NCBI GenBank assembly: GCA_018136815.1
Contig: CM030932.1
Span: forward strand, 9,300,001 to 9,364,000
DNA length: 64,000 nt
Source of the DNA: Isochrysis galbana
Taxonomy: Eukaryota > Haptophyta > Isochrysidales > Isochrysidaceae
Reading direction: 5' to 3'
The position numbers were made by a program, and so were the translations under genes. The notes under the pieces are model-generated. The model made no database searches. It was not told where the DNA came from and was given only the letters and a program-made list of their open reading frames with translations. This document shows positions 1 through 8,239 of this stretch, in pieces. Numbering within the stretch: the first letter of the stretch is position 1; every line of letters starts with the position of its first letter.

Positions 1-387
1 GATTCTAACAAATAGACTTAAACAAGTGATAGGATAATCTCCAAGGACCAACTGGGATTCGTCCCTAAAAGATTCATCGGAGAAGCTACATACACACCTC
101 CTTCATTCAACTCACACAAGCCTATCTAGAAGAAACGGGGGAACCCGGCATCATACTAGCCCTGGACAGGGAAAAGGCCTTCGACAGAGTGAACTGGAGC
201 TTCTATCATCTGGCACTGGACAAGCTGAGATTCGGACACGACTTCCAAAGGGACGCGAAAACGCTCACCAACTCCGACGCCAAACCGATTAGGTACATCA
301 AGACAAACGGGGGCAGGAGCTTTCCCTTCAACATCGCCAGCGGAGTACCGCAGGGATGCCCGCTTTCCCCGCTAGCCTTCCTACTAA
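1..387 (+). mobile_element. LINE ORF2 reverse transcriptase, 5' part
   Basis: This is the middle of a non-LTR retrotransposon reverse transcriptase. Conceptual translation gives an early block reading QLGFVPKRFIGEA, then a motif A block reading ALDREKAFDRVNW, then SGVPQGCPLSPLAFLL, the block that normally precedes the FADD motif. The first block is in a different frame from the rest, so this copy is dead. The reading stops at the Leu-Leu codons near 381-386 and resumes at 2422 with TAEALTRVVNEDD, so the two pieces belong to one element interrupted by a 2-kb insertion. The start lies outside the window. Confidence 0.85.
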
Positions 388-408
388 GGTCGTTTGCCTT
401 CATTTGGT
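388..408 (+). repeat. left terminal inverted repeat
   Basis: The first 21 bases of the inserted segment, including TTGCCTTCATTTGGT. The same 15-mer in inverse orientation lies at the right end (2398-2418) and again at 51914-51934. Confidence 0.75.
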
Positions 409-422
409 ACCGAAGGATATCA

Positions 423-816
423 ATGGATGTGGTGCCTTTTTCGCACTGGAGCGACGATATCCCACCGTCCTACTCGCGCCCCGCGAAGGGAGCGTTCGCG
501 GTCGCTTCGACGAAGGGCTTGGTGCGCGTGAACCCGCTGTCGGGTGGGCGCTCGGGCGAGCTGTGCGACATTTGGGTGGCCCCCGATTGGCGCGGTCAAG
601 GCGTTGGGAGGACTTTGTTACGGGAAGCGATGCGTGTCGCTCCGGCGCCTGTGGTTGTGGACGTTGCTCGAGTCGGGGCCCGTCTCGTTGTATGATCGCG
701 TGGGCTTCCGGGTAGCCCTGAGTGGAGTTCCTCGTCGGCTTGAGGCCTCCTCGCTTCGTTTGAGACATCCGTGGCTGGGTGAGGAAGCGGTGGTGCACAT
801 GGTTGTCAGTCTGTGA
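423..816 (+). pseudogene. GNAT acetyltransferase fragment, frameshifted
   Basis: The first frame, from the Met at 423, reads CDIWVAPDWRGQGVGRTLL, the acetyl-CoA-binding motif A of GNAT acyltransferases (Gln/Arg-x-x-Gly-x-Gly/Ala). The expected downstream motif B, LYDRVGF, lies in another frame that runs to a stop at 816. One indel near 660-690, in a G/C-rich stretch, explains the switch. It could be a true mutation or a sequencing error in a homopolymer. The piece starts only about 15 bases inside the left inverted repeat of the Pack-type element, so it was probably captured as a fragment. Substrate cannot be inferred. Confidence 0.6.
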
Positions 817-857
817 CGACGACGCTCGGCGGCGTGGCTAAAAATCTTCCTTTTTTT

Positions 858-1313
858 TCAAACATGGGTAGCCTCGTCGTCTCCCCGCCGCCCCCGTGAC
901 CCTTGCCTCATGGGGGAGGGGGAGTCTCCTGAGTTTGCATTCGCTGTGGATAATCGCTTGGTCACGGTCCTGATGACAAAGACGACCACCGCTACGAGCG
1001 CGGCGACGCCCCCAAGCGTGACCAACAAGGCGGTCAGCATTACTTTGTCGAAGATGAAGCGGAGGGCGGAGGGCCAGCTGTGTTGGTGTTTCCACCGAGT
1101 CCGCACTGCACTCGACGTCGAGCGAGCGCGCACCGGGTGCGTCCACCCGACCGCCTTCAGGTCGACGTCTTCACGGCGCTTGTCTTGTGCTTGCGGGTCG
1201 TCGGCCGACGGGCCGTGGATGGTCGAGCTCACGCCTTTGGAGTGGGGCTCGGAAAAGATAGTCATTTTGCACCCCACCCGCACAGATGCCTGCTTGGGGT
1301 CCTGGAGGTTCAC
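858..1313 (-). CDS. terminal exon of a single-pass membrane protein
   Basis: A 151-codon open stretch on the minus strand starts right after a textbook 3' splice site: a run of about 14 C, then AAACAAAACAG, then GTGAACCTC. It encodes about 90 mostly polar residues, then a strong membrane segment (MLTALLVTLGGVAALVAVVV), a basic stop-transfer patch (RTVTKR) and a short Ser/Arg-rich tail ending at 858. The topology suggests the C-terminus of a type I membrane protein. No upstream exons are recognisable because the FkbM reading lies on the other strand, which suggests that only this exon was captured by the 388-2418 element. The family is not recognised. Confidence 0.4.
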   Translation of the reverse strand: MNLQDPKQASVRVGCKMTIFSEPHSKGVSSTIHGPSADDPQAQDKRREDVDLKAVGWTHPVRARSTSSAVRTRWKHQHSWPSALRFIFDKVMLTALLVTLGGVAALVAVVVFVIRTVTKRLSTANANSGDSPSPMRQGSRGRRGDDEATHV

Positions 1314-1461
1314 CTGTTTTGTTTGGGGGGGGGGGGGATGGGTGAAAAAAGAAGAAAGCGCGCGGGACGAGAGAAGAAAGCGCGCGCGCCGCCGCGCGCA
1401 TTCTGTCAGATTGACCCTCGCGCGAGCGGTGGGAGGTGGGAGGGGGGAAGCGCGCGCACGA

Positions 1462-2212
1462 ATGACGTGCGCTACCGGGCAGCCCTTCGCGGTGCGCGCG
1501 CGCGGCCTCGCCTTTACGCAGTGCCTCCACGAGGGCGCCGACACCATCGGCGACTACGTGCGCAAGCACGGGCGATGGACGGGCTGCGACACCCTCGCGA
1601 GCACGTGGGAGAGGCTGGAGGTCGCGGCGGGCGGCGGCGTCTTCGTCGACGTCGGCGCCAACATCGGCAGCTGCACGCTCCTCATGCTCGCCCTCGGCGC
1701 CACGGTGCACGCCTTCGAGCCCGTGCCCGACAACGTCCGGCTGCTCAACGCGTCCGTCCGCGCCAACCCCGGCTTCGCCGACCGCGTCGTCGTCAAGCAG
1801 CTCGCACTCGGCGCGCGCCCGCAGCGCGCGGCCTCGCTCTTCGTGCAGGCGCGCAACTCGGGCAACGCCGTGCTCCACGTGCCCGTGCCCGACCGCGCGA
1901 CCGACCAGATGCACGCGCCGATCCGCGTCGAGGTGAGCACGGCCGACGCCGAGCTCGCCGCCGTCCGGCGGGTGCGGCTCATGAAGCTAGACGTGCAGGG
2001 GAGCGAGCTGAGCGTCCTCCGCGGCGCGCGGCGCGCGGCGCACCCTCCGGCGCACCGCCGCCCTCTCCTTCGAGGTCGCGCACCGCCACCTGGCCGCGCA
2101 CAACGCCTCCGCCCAGCTGCTCGCGGCCGAGGTGGCCGTCGCCGGCTTCCGCCTCCGCGAGTCCTGGGACCGCACGGGCGGCGACTGGGTCGGGGTGCGC
2201 GACCCCCAGTGA
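1462..2212 (+). CDS. FkbM-type SAM methyltransferase, with one frameshift
   Basis: FkbM-family methyltransferases O-methylate sugars or other small substrates using S-adenosylmethionine. From the first in-frame Met (1462) the protein has the SAM-binding block VFVDVGANIGSCTLLML followed by HAFEPVPDN, and later MKLDVQGSELSVLRGA, both diagnostic of the family. At about 2035-2045, in a GCGCGCGG repeat, the frame shifts. The rest of the domain (LSFEVAHRHL, then RESWDRTGGDW) continues in the next frame to the stop at 2210-2212. The shift could be a real lesion or an indel error. The gene sits entirely inside the Pack-type element. The start is the first Met in a GC-rich region without a clear leader. 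Confidence 0.7.
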
Positions 2213-2244
2213 GAGGCCGCGCGCCGCTTCGCTACTCCTTTACT

Positions 2245-2418
2245 TCTCGGGGCGCGCCCTCATGCCGAGCCAAGGCGACGCCGTTCTCGTCGCGTACGTG
2301 GTGCTCCTGGGCCTCTCCTTCGGGGTGCTCGCGGGGGGGGCTCATGGTAGGGTGAGAGTCCCCACGGAGAGGGGAAGAAACCCTGAGTGAAAGGAGACCA
2401 AATGAAGGCAAGCCACCT
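2245..2418 (+). repeat. duplicate of cytochrome b561 gene 3' end
   Basis: About 174 bases are nearly identical to 51762-51934. They include the codons for GRALMPSQGDAV and the last transmembrane helix of the b561-type protein, its stop codon, the downstream GAGAGTCCCCAC stretch and the inverted-repeat end ACCAAATGAAGGCAAGCC. Only the 3' end of the gene is present here, so this copy is a captured fragment. Confidence 0.85.
2398..2418 (-). repeat. right terminal inverted repeat
   Basis: Inverse copy of the left end, read ACCAAATGAAGGCAAGCC on the plus strand, followed by the second TAA at 2419-2421. Confidence 0.75.
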
Positions 2419-2421
2419 TAA

Positions 2422-2935
2422 CAGCTGAAGCCCTTACCAGGGTGGTGAACGAGGACGATAACATCGACGGCATAATCGTAAACGGAGCCGAGCTCAAAAT
2501 CAGTCAATTCGCCGACGACACACAACTTCTCGCGGCCGATTACGCGAGCCTAGGCCGATCACTAAAATGGGTAGACAGATACGCGGCCGCCTCGTGCGGC
2601 AAACCAAATGACACGAAGTTCGAAGGCCTCAGATGGGGTTCCCTGAAACAAAACGCCCCGCCGCAGGCTTTCAGGCGATACAATTGGCTAAAGAGCAGCG
2701 AGAGCGCAACGATCAACGATACTAGGGGTACCATTAGGGGGACCCGAGGCTCTCAAAGCCTTCTGGCGGTCTGGCGGCGCCTCGCCGATAAGATAGACAA
2801 AAAAGTGACCACCTTCGCACCCATAATCGCGAACTTATCAATCCATGGTAGAACAAAGGTAGCAAATCTCTTAGTACTATCCATCCCACGCTACTGGGTC
2901 CAAACGCTTACGGTTTATGATCTCCTGCTAAGGCT
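2422..2935 (+). mobile_element. LINE ORF2 reverse transcriptase, 3' part
   Basis: Continues the element of 1-387. The translation reads TAEALTRVVNEDDNIDGIIVNG, then ISQFADDTQLLA with the catalytic Asp-Asp pair of motif C, then a thumb-like region ending LLVLSIPRYWVQT near 2915. After this the LINE reading is lost in a purine-rich, poly-C stretch. A LINE fragment at 25741 reads LLMAEPLTKVMNEDD without interruption, which confirms the original order. Confidence 0.85.
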
Positions 2936-3519
2936 CGTTGAGCGGAGAGAGGGAGGGGGGGATTTGCAACCCCCCCCCCCCCCGATCGGACCCCGGAAAC
3001 CAAAGAAAAAGAAAAGAAGGAGGGAGGGGAAGGAAGTGGAGTGACGGGAAATAAGGGCGATGACAGTGGAGAGGTATTAGATGCTGGACGTCTAGTAGGT
3101 GTTTAGCCGCCTGAATCTTCAGGTTTTGGTTTTTTTTTAGTTTTATGTTTTTACACCAAATGGGGGGATCGGGGGTGCAAAAACTTGGACCTCAGGTTGC
3201 ACCTTCTTGAGCAGCGCTTCATGCAAGTACACCTACACGACATGTAAGGTACTCTTATGCTTGATGACGATGGGAGATTTAGGGCGATGGGACGCCACCA
3301 CAACATCTGCGCCTAGATAGCTTGTCTCTCTTCCCTATAGATTGAGCGCCGCGATGCAACCGCCCACAACCCGCAATCTCGGGTCGAGACGCATCATCCA
3401 CATGCCAATGGCCCACACTCTATTCTTTCGGAACTAGCCATATGCCTAAGCCTTCAAAACGTGAGGCGTCCGTCATCCCTCGCGCTGAATCTGCCTTCTC
3501 TCCCACCATGATGCTGCTC
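2936..3519. other. intergenic, no gene seen
   Basis: Contains a C15-like run near 2970, GA-rich sequence, a T-run at about 3130, and a short stretch (3140-3205, ACCAAATGGGGGGATC context) that resembles 47545-47610. No coding signal was found. Confidence 0.5.
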
Positions 3520-4644
3520 TCACATGATCGACTCTCTAGCATGCTTGTAGGGCGGCCTAATGGCCAACGTTTCGTCCGCATCGTTTCCTTGGATGCGCGA
3601 TTGCCCAGTCTCGCACTTCTCAATAGCGTCACGTTCTTTCAGAGAGGAAATGACGTTCGCAAGTGCAATCAGCGCAGCAGCATGATTGAGATGATCCCGG
3701 GCAAAGGCTTGCCCAGCTTTTCCAATGTCGGCCACCTCCTGCGGGTGCGCGTCCGCCCAATCGAGACGATTGATGAGATCTGATAGATCTTCCTTGACCG
3801 GGATGAAATGACGATAAGGCTCGAGACTGCGCGAATAGTACTCTTGCCATGGCCGTGCCACAATGAAAATGGGTCGGCCTGAATGTAGCAAGAGCTTGAG
3901 ACGAGACGAGTAGCCCATACCTTGGATGTCAAGCAGGTAGGCACAGCGGCGTACTTGCTCGCCCAGAGAGCGGTACTTAGCAGCGCAAGTGCCGTGGACA
4001 TCAAGAGATCGATCGACTACGTCATTCACAGCCATGCGCGATGGAAACTGTGCTGCCAGTTCAAGAAGCTTCAAGCGTGACGGATGGTGATGTGCGGTGC
4101 CGCACCATGATAGGACCTTGCCGTCGGTGGGTGGCGAGGCGCCCGCTGATGCCAGCTCTGCGCAGACATCGTCAAAGGCACCCTGTGATACGCCTGCCTC
4201 CGGCCAGGCATCAAAGCACCAATCAGGTATCGGCACGTCTGCATACCTGGGGGTTCCACACATAGAGAGCACTCGGTGTAAGGGGATGCGCTGCTGCAGC
4301 TCCTGTGGCACTGGCTGGAGCTGCCAGAGATGGAGCTCGACGGCTCTACCTTCAGTAAGCTTGGCCACACACCGGTCGCCCGTCTGCACTAGCAGCGGTG
4401 CAAAATCGTCCAGCATCGCTGCCTCGTCCAGCTGGCGCAGCATGCGCGCCATGGACGGATTGCGGCCCGCCCATCCGCCAAAGTCCTCAATGGTAAGCTG
4501 GCCGTCGAGGCGGCTGACAAGGAGCATCTCGCATGGCTGCGCTGGCAGCGGTGTTGCACGACGGGCCCGCATGCACTTGACGTACCCTGCGATTGTCGAG
4601 GCCGCCCGCGTCGCTCCCGCAGACGCAGAGGAGGACGACATCAC
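3520..4644 (-). CDS. GT90-family glycosyltransferase (CAP10/POGLUT-like)
   Basis: Family 90 glycosyltransferases transfer glucose or xylose to proteins or polysaccharides in the secretory pathway. This 374-residue protein has the hallmark C-terminal series: WCGTAHHHPSRLKLLELA, then YLLDIQGMGYSSRLKLLLHSG, then PWQEYYSRSLEPYRHFIPV, KEDLSDLI, and a final helix with IGKAGQAFARDHL. The order and spacing match CAP10/POGLUT proteins. The N-terminus from Met 4644 is Ser/Ala-rich and has no obvious signal peptide, so a 5' exon may be missing. A pogo-type transposon end (4722) and a LINE fragment lie within 100 bases upstream of the start and may have separated it from its original promoter or first exon. 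Confidence 0.8.
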   Translation of the reverse strand: MMSSSSASAGATRAASTIAGYVKCMRARRATPLPAQPCEMLLVSRLDGQLTIEDFGGWAGRNPSMARMLRQLDEAAMLDDFAPLLVQTGDRCVAKLTEGRAVELHLWQLQPVPQELQQRIPLHRVLSMCGTPRYADVPIPDWCFDAWPEAGVSQGAFDDVCAELASAGASPPTDGKVLSWCGTAHHHPSRLKLLELAAQFPSRMAVNDVVDRSLDVHGTCAAKYRSLGEQVRRCAYLLDIQGMGYSSRLKLLLHSGRPIFIVARPWQEYYSRSLEPYRHFIPVKEDLSDLINRLDWADAHPQEVADIGKAGQAFARDHLNHAAALIALANVISSLKERDAIEKCETGQSRIQGNDADETLAIRPPYKHARESIM

Positions 4645-4721
4645 TGGTCGGTCTCACAGCCAAGAGTTCCATCCCACGCTAGTTGTAGTTTTGTAGAGCG
4701 TTTTGTTGGCTAGCACCTCTA

Positions 4722-4778
4722 GAGGCTTGCGCTTCGCAGAGCGCCCCCCCCCCCCTTCCCATGGCTCCCAGAGCCATC
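4722..4778 (+). mobile_element. solo left end of the pogo-like element
   Basis: After TA at 4720-4721 the sequence GAGGCTTGCGCTTCGCAGAG matches the left terminus of the element at 52328, and continues through the poly-C tract and CCCATGGCTCCCAGAGCCATC. The match stops there, so only about 57 bases of the element remain. It abuts the LINE ORF1 fragment. Confidence 0.65.
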
Positions 4779-5395
4779 GGCCCTTGCCAAGGGCCTCGTG
4801 CGCCGTTTTCGGGCGAGGGTTAAGCCTTTGTGCCTCGTTGCGCTCGCGGCGCTTTGCCGCTTCTTGTTCACACTCGCATACGCGAATCGAGCTCAAGAGG
4901 CCCTTAATCACTTCTGGCAGCCAACCTTTGCAACCGCGCAGGCTGCCATGGACCATGAGCTTGTGGGGAGATTGAATGGATTCTGGCATCTTGATTTCCT
5001 TGCACGCCCGAATGGCGTAATTTACCGGTACGGTCTTGCCGTCGATCTGAAGAAGTAACTTGCGAGGAAAGTTTCCGTCTAAAAAGGAGCCTTGGCCCGC
5101 CGAAACATAAAGATGCCAACGGGTCGAGTAGGCTGCCTTAGACACAAAGGTGCCTGCTCCGCCTTCGAGCTTCATGCGCTCCCGGTTACCTTTCAGAAAG
5201 GTCAACCCAACCTTTTCGATCGCAAAGATAAGTGCGCTCAGATTGATTTGGGCCGCTTGCGCCAGGCCGTCTGCCTCGACGACCAGGTGCGCCATCGTCT
5301 GCGGTCGTGTTTCTCGTGTCGTTCCCAAGGGCGTTCCAGTCCCTAGTTACGAAGAGTTCTGGGATCGCGCTATTAGAGGCGCGTGATTGAAATCT
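4779..5395 (-). mobile_element. LINE ORF1 fragment, diverged
   Basis: The minus-strand translation resembles the RNA-binding part of the ORF1 at 31.7-32.2 kb. Shared blocks are LSALIFAIEKVGLTFLKGN (compare LASALEREGFHVLRGN), VPVNYAIRACKEI (compare FNLDYAVRSSVE), a VHGSLRGCKG motif (compare IHGAPGGCKG), and a CECEQEAAKRRERNEAQR helix (compare CTCEQDKAKAEQRKRQ). It is a more diverged family of the same clade. Neither the ORF1 start nor an ORF2 is present. Confidence 0.65.
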
Positions 5396-5427
5396 TTGGA
5401 AGAATTCTTTTGTCATTCTCTCCTCGC

Positions 5428-6740
5428 TGTCGCATCCGCGATCGACCTTTTTGTTTTAGAAGTTGTTTGCGTTTCTTTGTTCCCTCCTTGCAGGCTAGCC
5501 ACGAGTCACCGTCGTAGTGTCCTACATTCGTCCATTCGCCCTTGTTGCCCTCGCCTCCTTTATCGCCTCCTTTGTCGCCTGCTTGCCCCCCACCTGGCTT
5601 ACCTCCTTGCGTGCTCCTCGCGTTTTAGGCTAAGTCGCGCGGTCAGGTATCGCCGGTGCAAGGAACCGCCCCATGTGTGACCCTGATTCCCCCTGCTTTG
5701 CCCGCTCTCTTCCTTCCTACTGAGGCCCGGTCCTCTAGCCCGCTGCCACAGCCGCAGCGTGCGTCGTTTCTGCTCGGACAGTGGTGGTATACGTTTACGC
5801 CGTCGCGCGGTTCCCCGTGGTTTGGCTCCCACGCATTTCCGCACCCTGCGCTTGCCTCGCCGGCCTTCGTTCGCTGTCGCACGGAGGCCTTCGCTCGCTT
5901 GTCGCCATCGGATCGCGCCCTCGTCTCTCTCCTCGATACACCCTCTGCGTTCTTCTGACAATCGCGACTGTCACGCTCTCTTCGATATTGCTTAACGCCG
6001 TCGTTTATGTTTGATCGGGGTACGGGAACGTACGGGAATTCCTTTCCGGTCCCTCCCCCTGCGGTCGCCGAATTTCCCCCCTGCGGTCGCCGAATTTCCC
6101 CCCCGCGGCCGCCGAATAGTTTCCCCCGCGTGGAGCTCTCTTGTTTTCTGTCCGCACGAAAATCGCCTTGCAGGACCACGGACTTAACCCCCCCGGAGCA
6201 AGTGTTACAGGGCCAGCCGTGTAATAGTTGGGCGTTAGCCACACCGCCTAAACCCTCAGGTAAAACTCTCGTAGAAGAGAGAAGAGAGGGGACTATTATG
6301 CTGAATCCTGCGGTCTTGCGGACTGCCGTGCCGACCGCCGATTCTTCACCTAACCGTCCGGACGGGTGTGGCTGCCCTTTCGTTTAGCTGTTTCGTCTTT
6401 GCTCCTCCCTTGCGTGGTTTTGTTTCGCTCATTCATTGCTCTCTCGCATGGAAGCTCGATTCTAGCAAGGGGGTGTCGCATCCGCGATCGACCTTTTTGT
6501 TTTAGAAGTTGTTTGCGTTTCTTTGTTCCCTCCTTGCAGGCTAGCCACGAGTCACCGTCGTAGTGTCCTACATTCGTCCATTCGCCCTTGTTGCCCTCGC
6601 CTCCTTTATCGCCTCCTTTGTCGCCTGCTTGCCCCCCACCTGGCTTACCTCCTTGCGTGCTCCTCGCGTTTTAGGCTAAGTCGCGCGGTCAGGTATCGCC
6701 GGTGCAAGGAACCGCCCCATGTGTGACCCTGATTCCCCCT
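5428..6740 (+). repeat. 267-bp identical direct repeats around 779 bp
   Basis: Bases 5428-5694 and 6474-6740 read the same throughout, starting TGTCGCATCCGCGATCG and ending GACCCTGATTCCCCCT. The 779-bp spacer encodes no recognised protein. The arrangement resembles long terminal repeats of a small retroelement followed by a leader and an ORF (6741-7318), but the repeat ends in CCT rather than CA, and a recent tandem duplication is equally possible. Identity of the copies means the event is young. Confidence 0.45.
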
Positions 6741-7318
6741 CAGGTGTTGGCCGTTGGATTATATCGTGGCGCTATTTTACTTCGGTCTTCATCAAATCAC
6801 TTAAGGGTTTTCGAAAGATTCCCTCCTTATTCCTGTGCGTAACTGTCGCCCCGTCGGATCGTCCGTCGCCCCGTCGCTCTCTTGTCGGCATTCTCTTCCT
6901 TGTTCGATCTGCCAGCGGGTTCCTGTGCGTTCCGTGATAGGGATACGTTAGTGTGGAGAGTGTTGATGTGAGTGTAGTGTCATCTCGTCGGTCCATCGGC
7001 CTCTAGCCGTCTGTCGGCTGTCGTTCTTCGTTCGTCGCTCTCGTCCTCGTTCTCGTCCCCGTTCTCGTCCCTCGTTCTCAACACTACCTCAATACCAAAC
7101 CTCTCCAATCCCTCAGCCCCAGCCTATCCATCCCGATCCGCCCAGCCATGTCCGCTCCGTCGTCGCGCTCGCCCTCGCCCAGGCCCGTCCTCCCGCCTTT
7201 CTCTGCTGAGGAGGTGGTCCAGCCCGTCATTGGCCACTCCCCAACTTCCGCCGCGCCTCTCGCCGCTTCCCTTCCGTTCCCTCCGTTCCCATCCGAGGCA
7301 GTGGTAACCTCGGATCCG
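6741..7318 (+). mobile_element. possible retroelement leader and gag-like start, fossil
   Basis: A CGTCTCGT-rich leader is followed at 7148 by an ORF starting MSAPSSRSPSPRPVLPPFSA. The same layout occurs at 61190-62400, where a (CTCTCG)n leader precedes MSLSPPSSPKPACPPSSADG. The two are related copies of one element. A Pro/Ser-rich N-terminus would suit a gag-like protein of an LTR-type element, but no protease or polymerase is visible. This copy is incomplete and is cut by a LINE head on the opposite strand. Confidence 0.3.
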
Positions 7319-7719
7319 TCACTCGCGTTTGAGGGAGTCGAAGCTTTCTTTGGTCGTCGGTCTGGACTTCTTGCGAATCGTGTCTATCTTTTCATTGAGT
7401 TCGCGCATTCTATCCAGTTTCCTTGCGCTTGGCTCGCCCTCGTTGAGCTCTATCCCAATCAATGCAAGCTCTTCGACGGCCTTTGCTATCTCCTGCTGCT
7501 CTTTGTTCTGTCTTGTTGCCCATAGTAGGTAAATAGCCGCCGCCCTTTTCGCGCTACCCCCCGCCGGCTCCTGTGCCCACCTGACTGGGGGGGTCGTCCT
7601 GGCGCGGTCGCTTCGGCGACAGCGGCGTGTCTGTGAGCTCTTCGTCCATCATGGCGAGGGCAGCGGCAGCGAGAGCGGGCGGCGGCGCGCGCTCCATGAC
7701 CCTATCGTTTTAACGATAG
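7319..7719 (-). mobile_element. LINE 5' end with ORF1 coiled-coil head
   Basis: On the minus strand a hairpin (arms CTATCGT and ACGATAG, loop TAAA; 7702-7719) is followed after 4 bases by an ATG (7697). The ORF reads MERAPPPALAAAALAMMDEE, then a SPKRPRQ nuclear-signal-like patch. After one frameshift in a GGGGGG run it continues with a charged helix (AIYLLWATRQNKEQQEIAKA, later LDRMRELNEKIDTIRKK) to a stop at 7319. Coiled coil plus basic patch fits an ORF1 protein. The element is 5'-complete but truncated behind this point. Confidence 0.6.
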
Positions 7720-8239
7720 TTGAATAACCCACCGGTTATAAGTAAAAGTCTGTCATCGTATGGAATACGACAGTCCGTCTATCCCACATTCGACGGAACG
7801 TGACCTGTCTCCTGTCTAGGCAGTAGTAGTAGCGGTAGGCAGTAGGCAGTTGACAATTGTACTACTAATTGTACTACGTTGAGGTGAGCCCCCCCTCCAT
7901 CCTGCATGCCAAGTGGCAGCGCAGGGGGGTGGGGGGTGGGTGGTCCTCGCCCTCGATGAGGCCCCCCCTAGATACGTGGACGTGCGTATTTTTTCACCAC
8001 CTAGGAGTACTTGTGCATCAGAGCATGAGAGCGAGGAACGTGCGGCACGTGGAAGAACAACAAAACAGCAGAAAAAGGAGCCTTTCCCCGCCCGGGGGGG
8101 AAGGGGGAGGGGGGGGGGGGTTCCCGGTCGCTCTCTCGCGGCTCGGGTGGGGCGCGTCCCCCTCTCCTCTCTCTCTTCCTCGGTCCGGCCAACAAGAAAA
8201 CGACGAGCTCCGGCGTCCCGCGTCCCGCGTGGCCCGCTC
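7720..8239. other. intergenic and promoter region of the UBR gene
   Basis: Holds the dispersed 15-mer GACGGAACGTGACCT (7792-7806), TACTACT-type short repeats (7820-7880), and a G-rich stretch (8085-8125) just before the UBR start. No gene was seen. Confidence 0.5.

Larger units (their letters stand above)
388..2418. mobile_element. Pack-type DNA transposon with captured gene pieces
   Basis: A 2,031-bp segment splits the LINE reverse transcriptase. Its ends are inverted repeats: the left end from 388 and the reverse complement of the right end from 2418 share TTGCCTTCATTTGGT exactly and match at about 19 of 21 positions. The triplet TAA flanks it at 385-387 and 2419-2421. Removing the segment with one TAA restores the LINE frame from AFLL to TAEAL. 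Inside lie a GNAT piece, an antisense membrane-protein exon, an FkbM methyltransferase and the 3' end of a cytochrome b561 gene. No transposase is visible. A 3-bp TAA duplication is typical of PIF/Harbinger elements, but the superfamily is inferred only from this. Confidence 0.75.

Noticed and set aside
910-1461. N-terminal extension of the FkbM protein to 910
   Set aside because: The upstream stretch is antisense to the membrane-protein exon and crosses a G14 run; it shows no FkbM features.
5428-6740. Firm call of an LTR retrotransposon
   Set aside because: Direct repeats are present, but there is no TG-CA end pair, no visible target duplication and no polymerase, so only a possible fossil is recorded.
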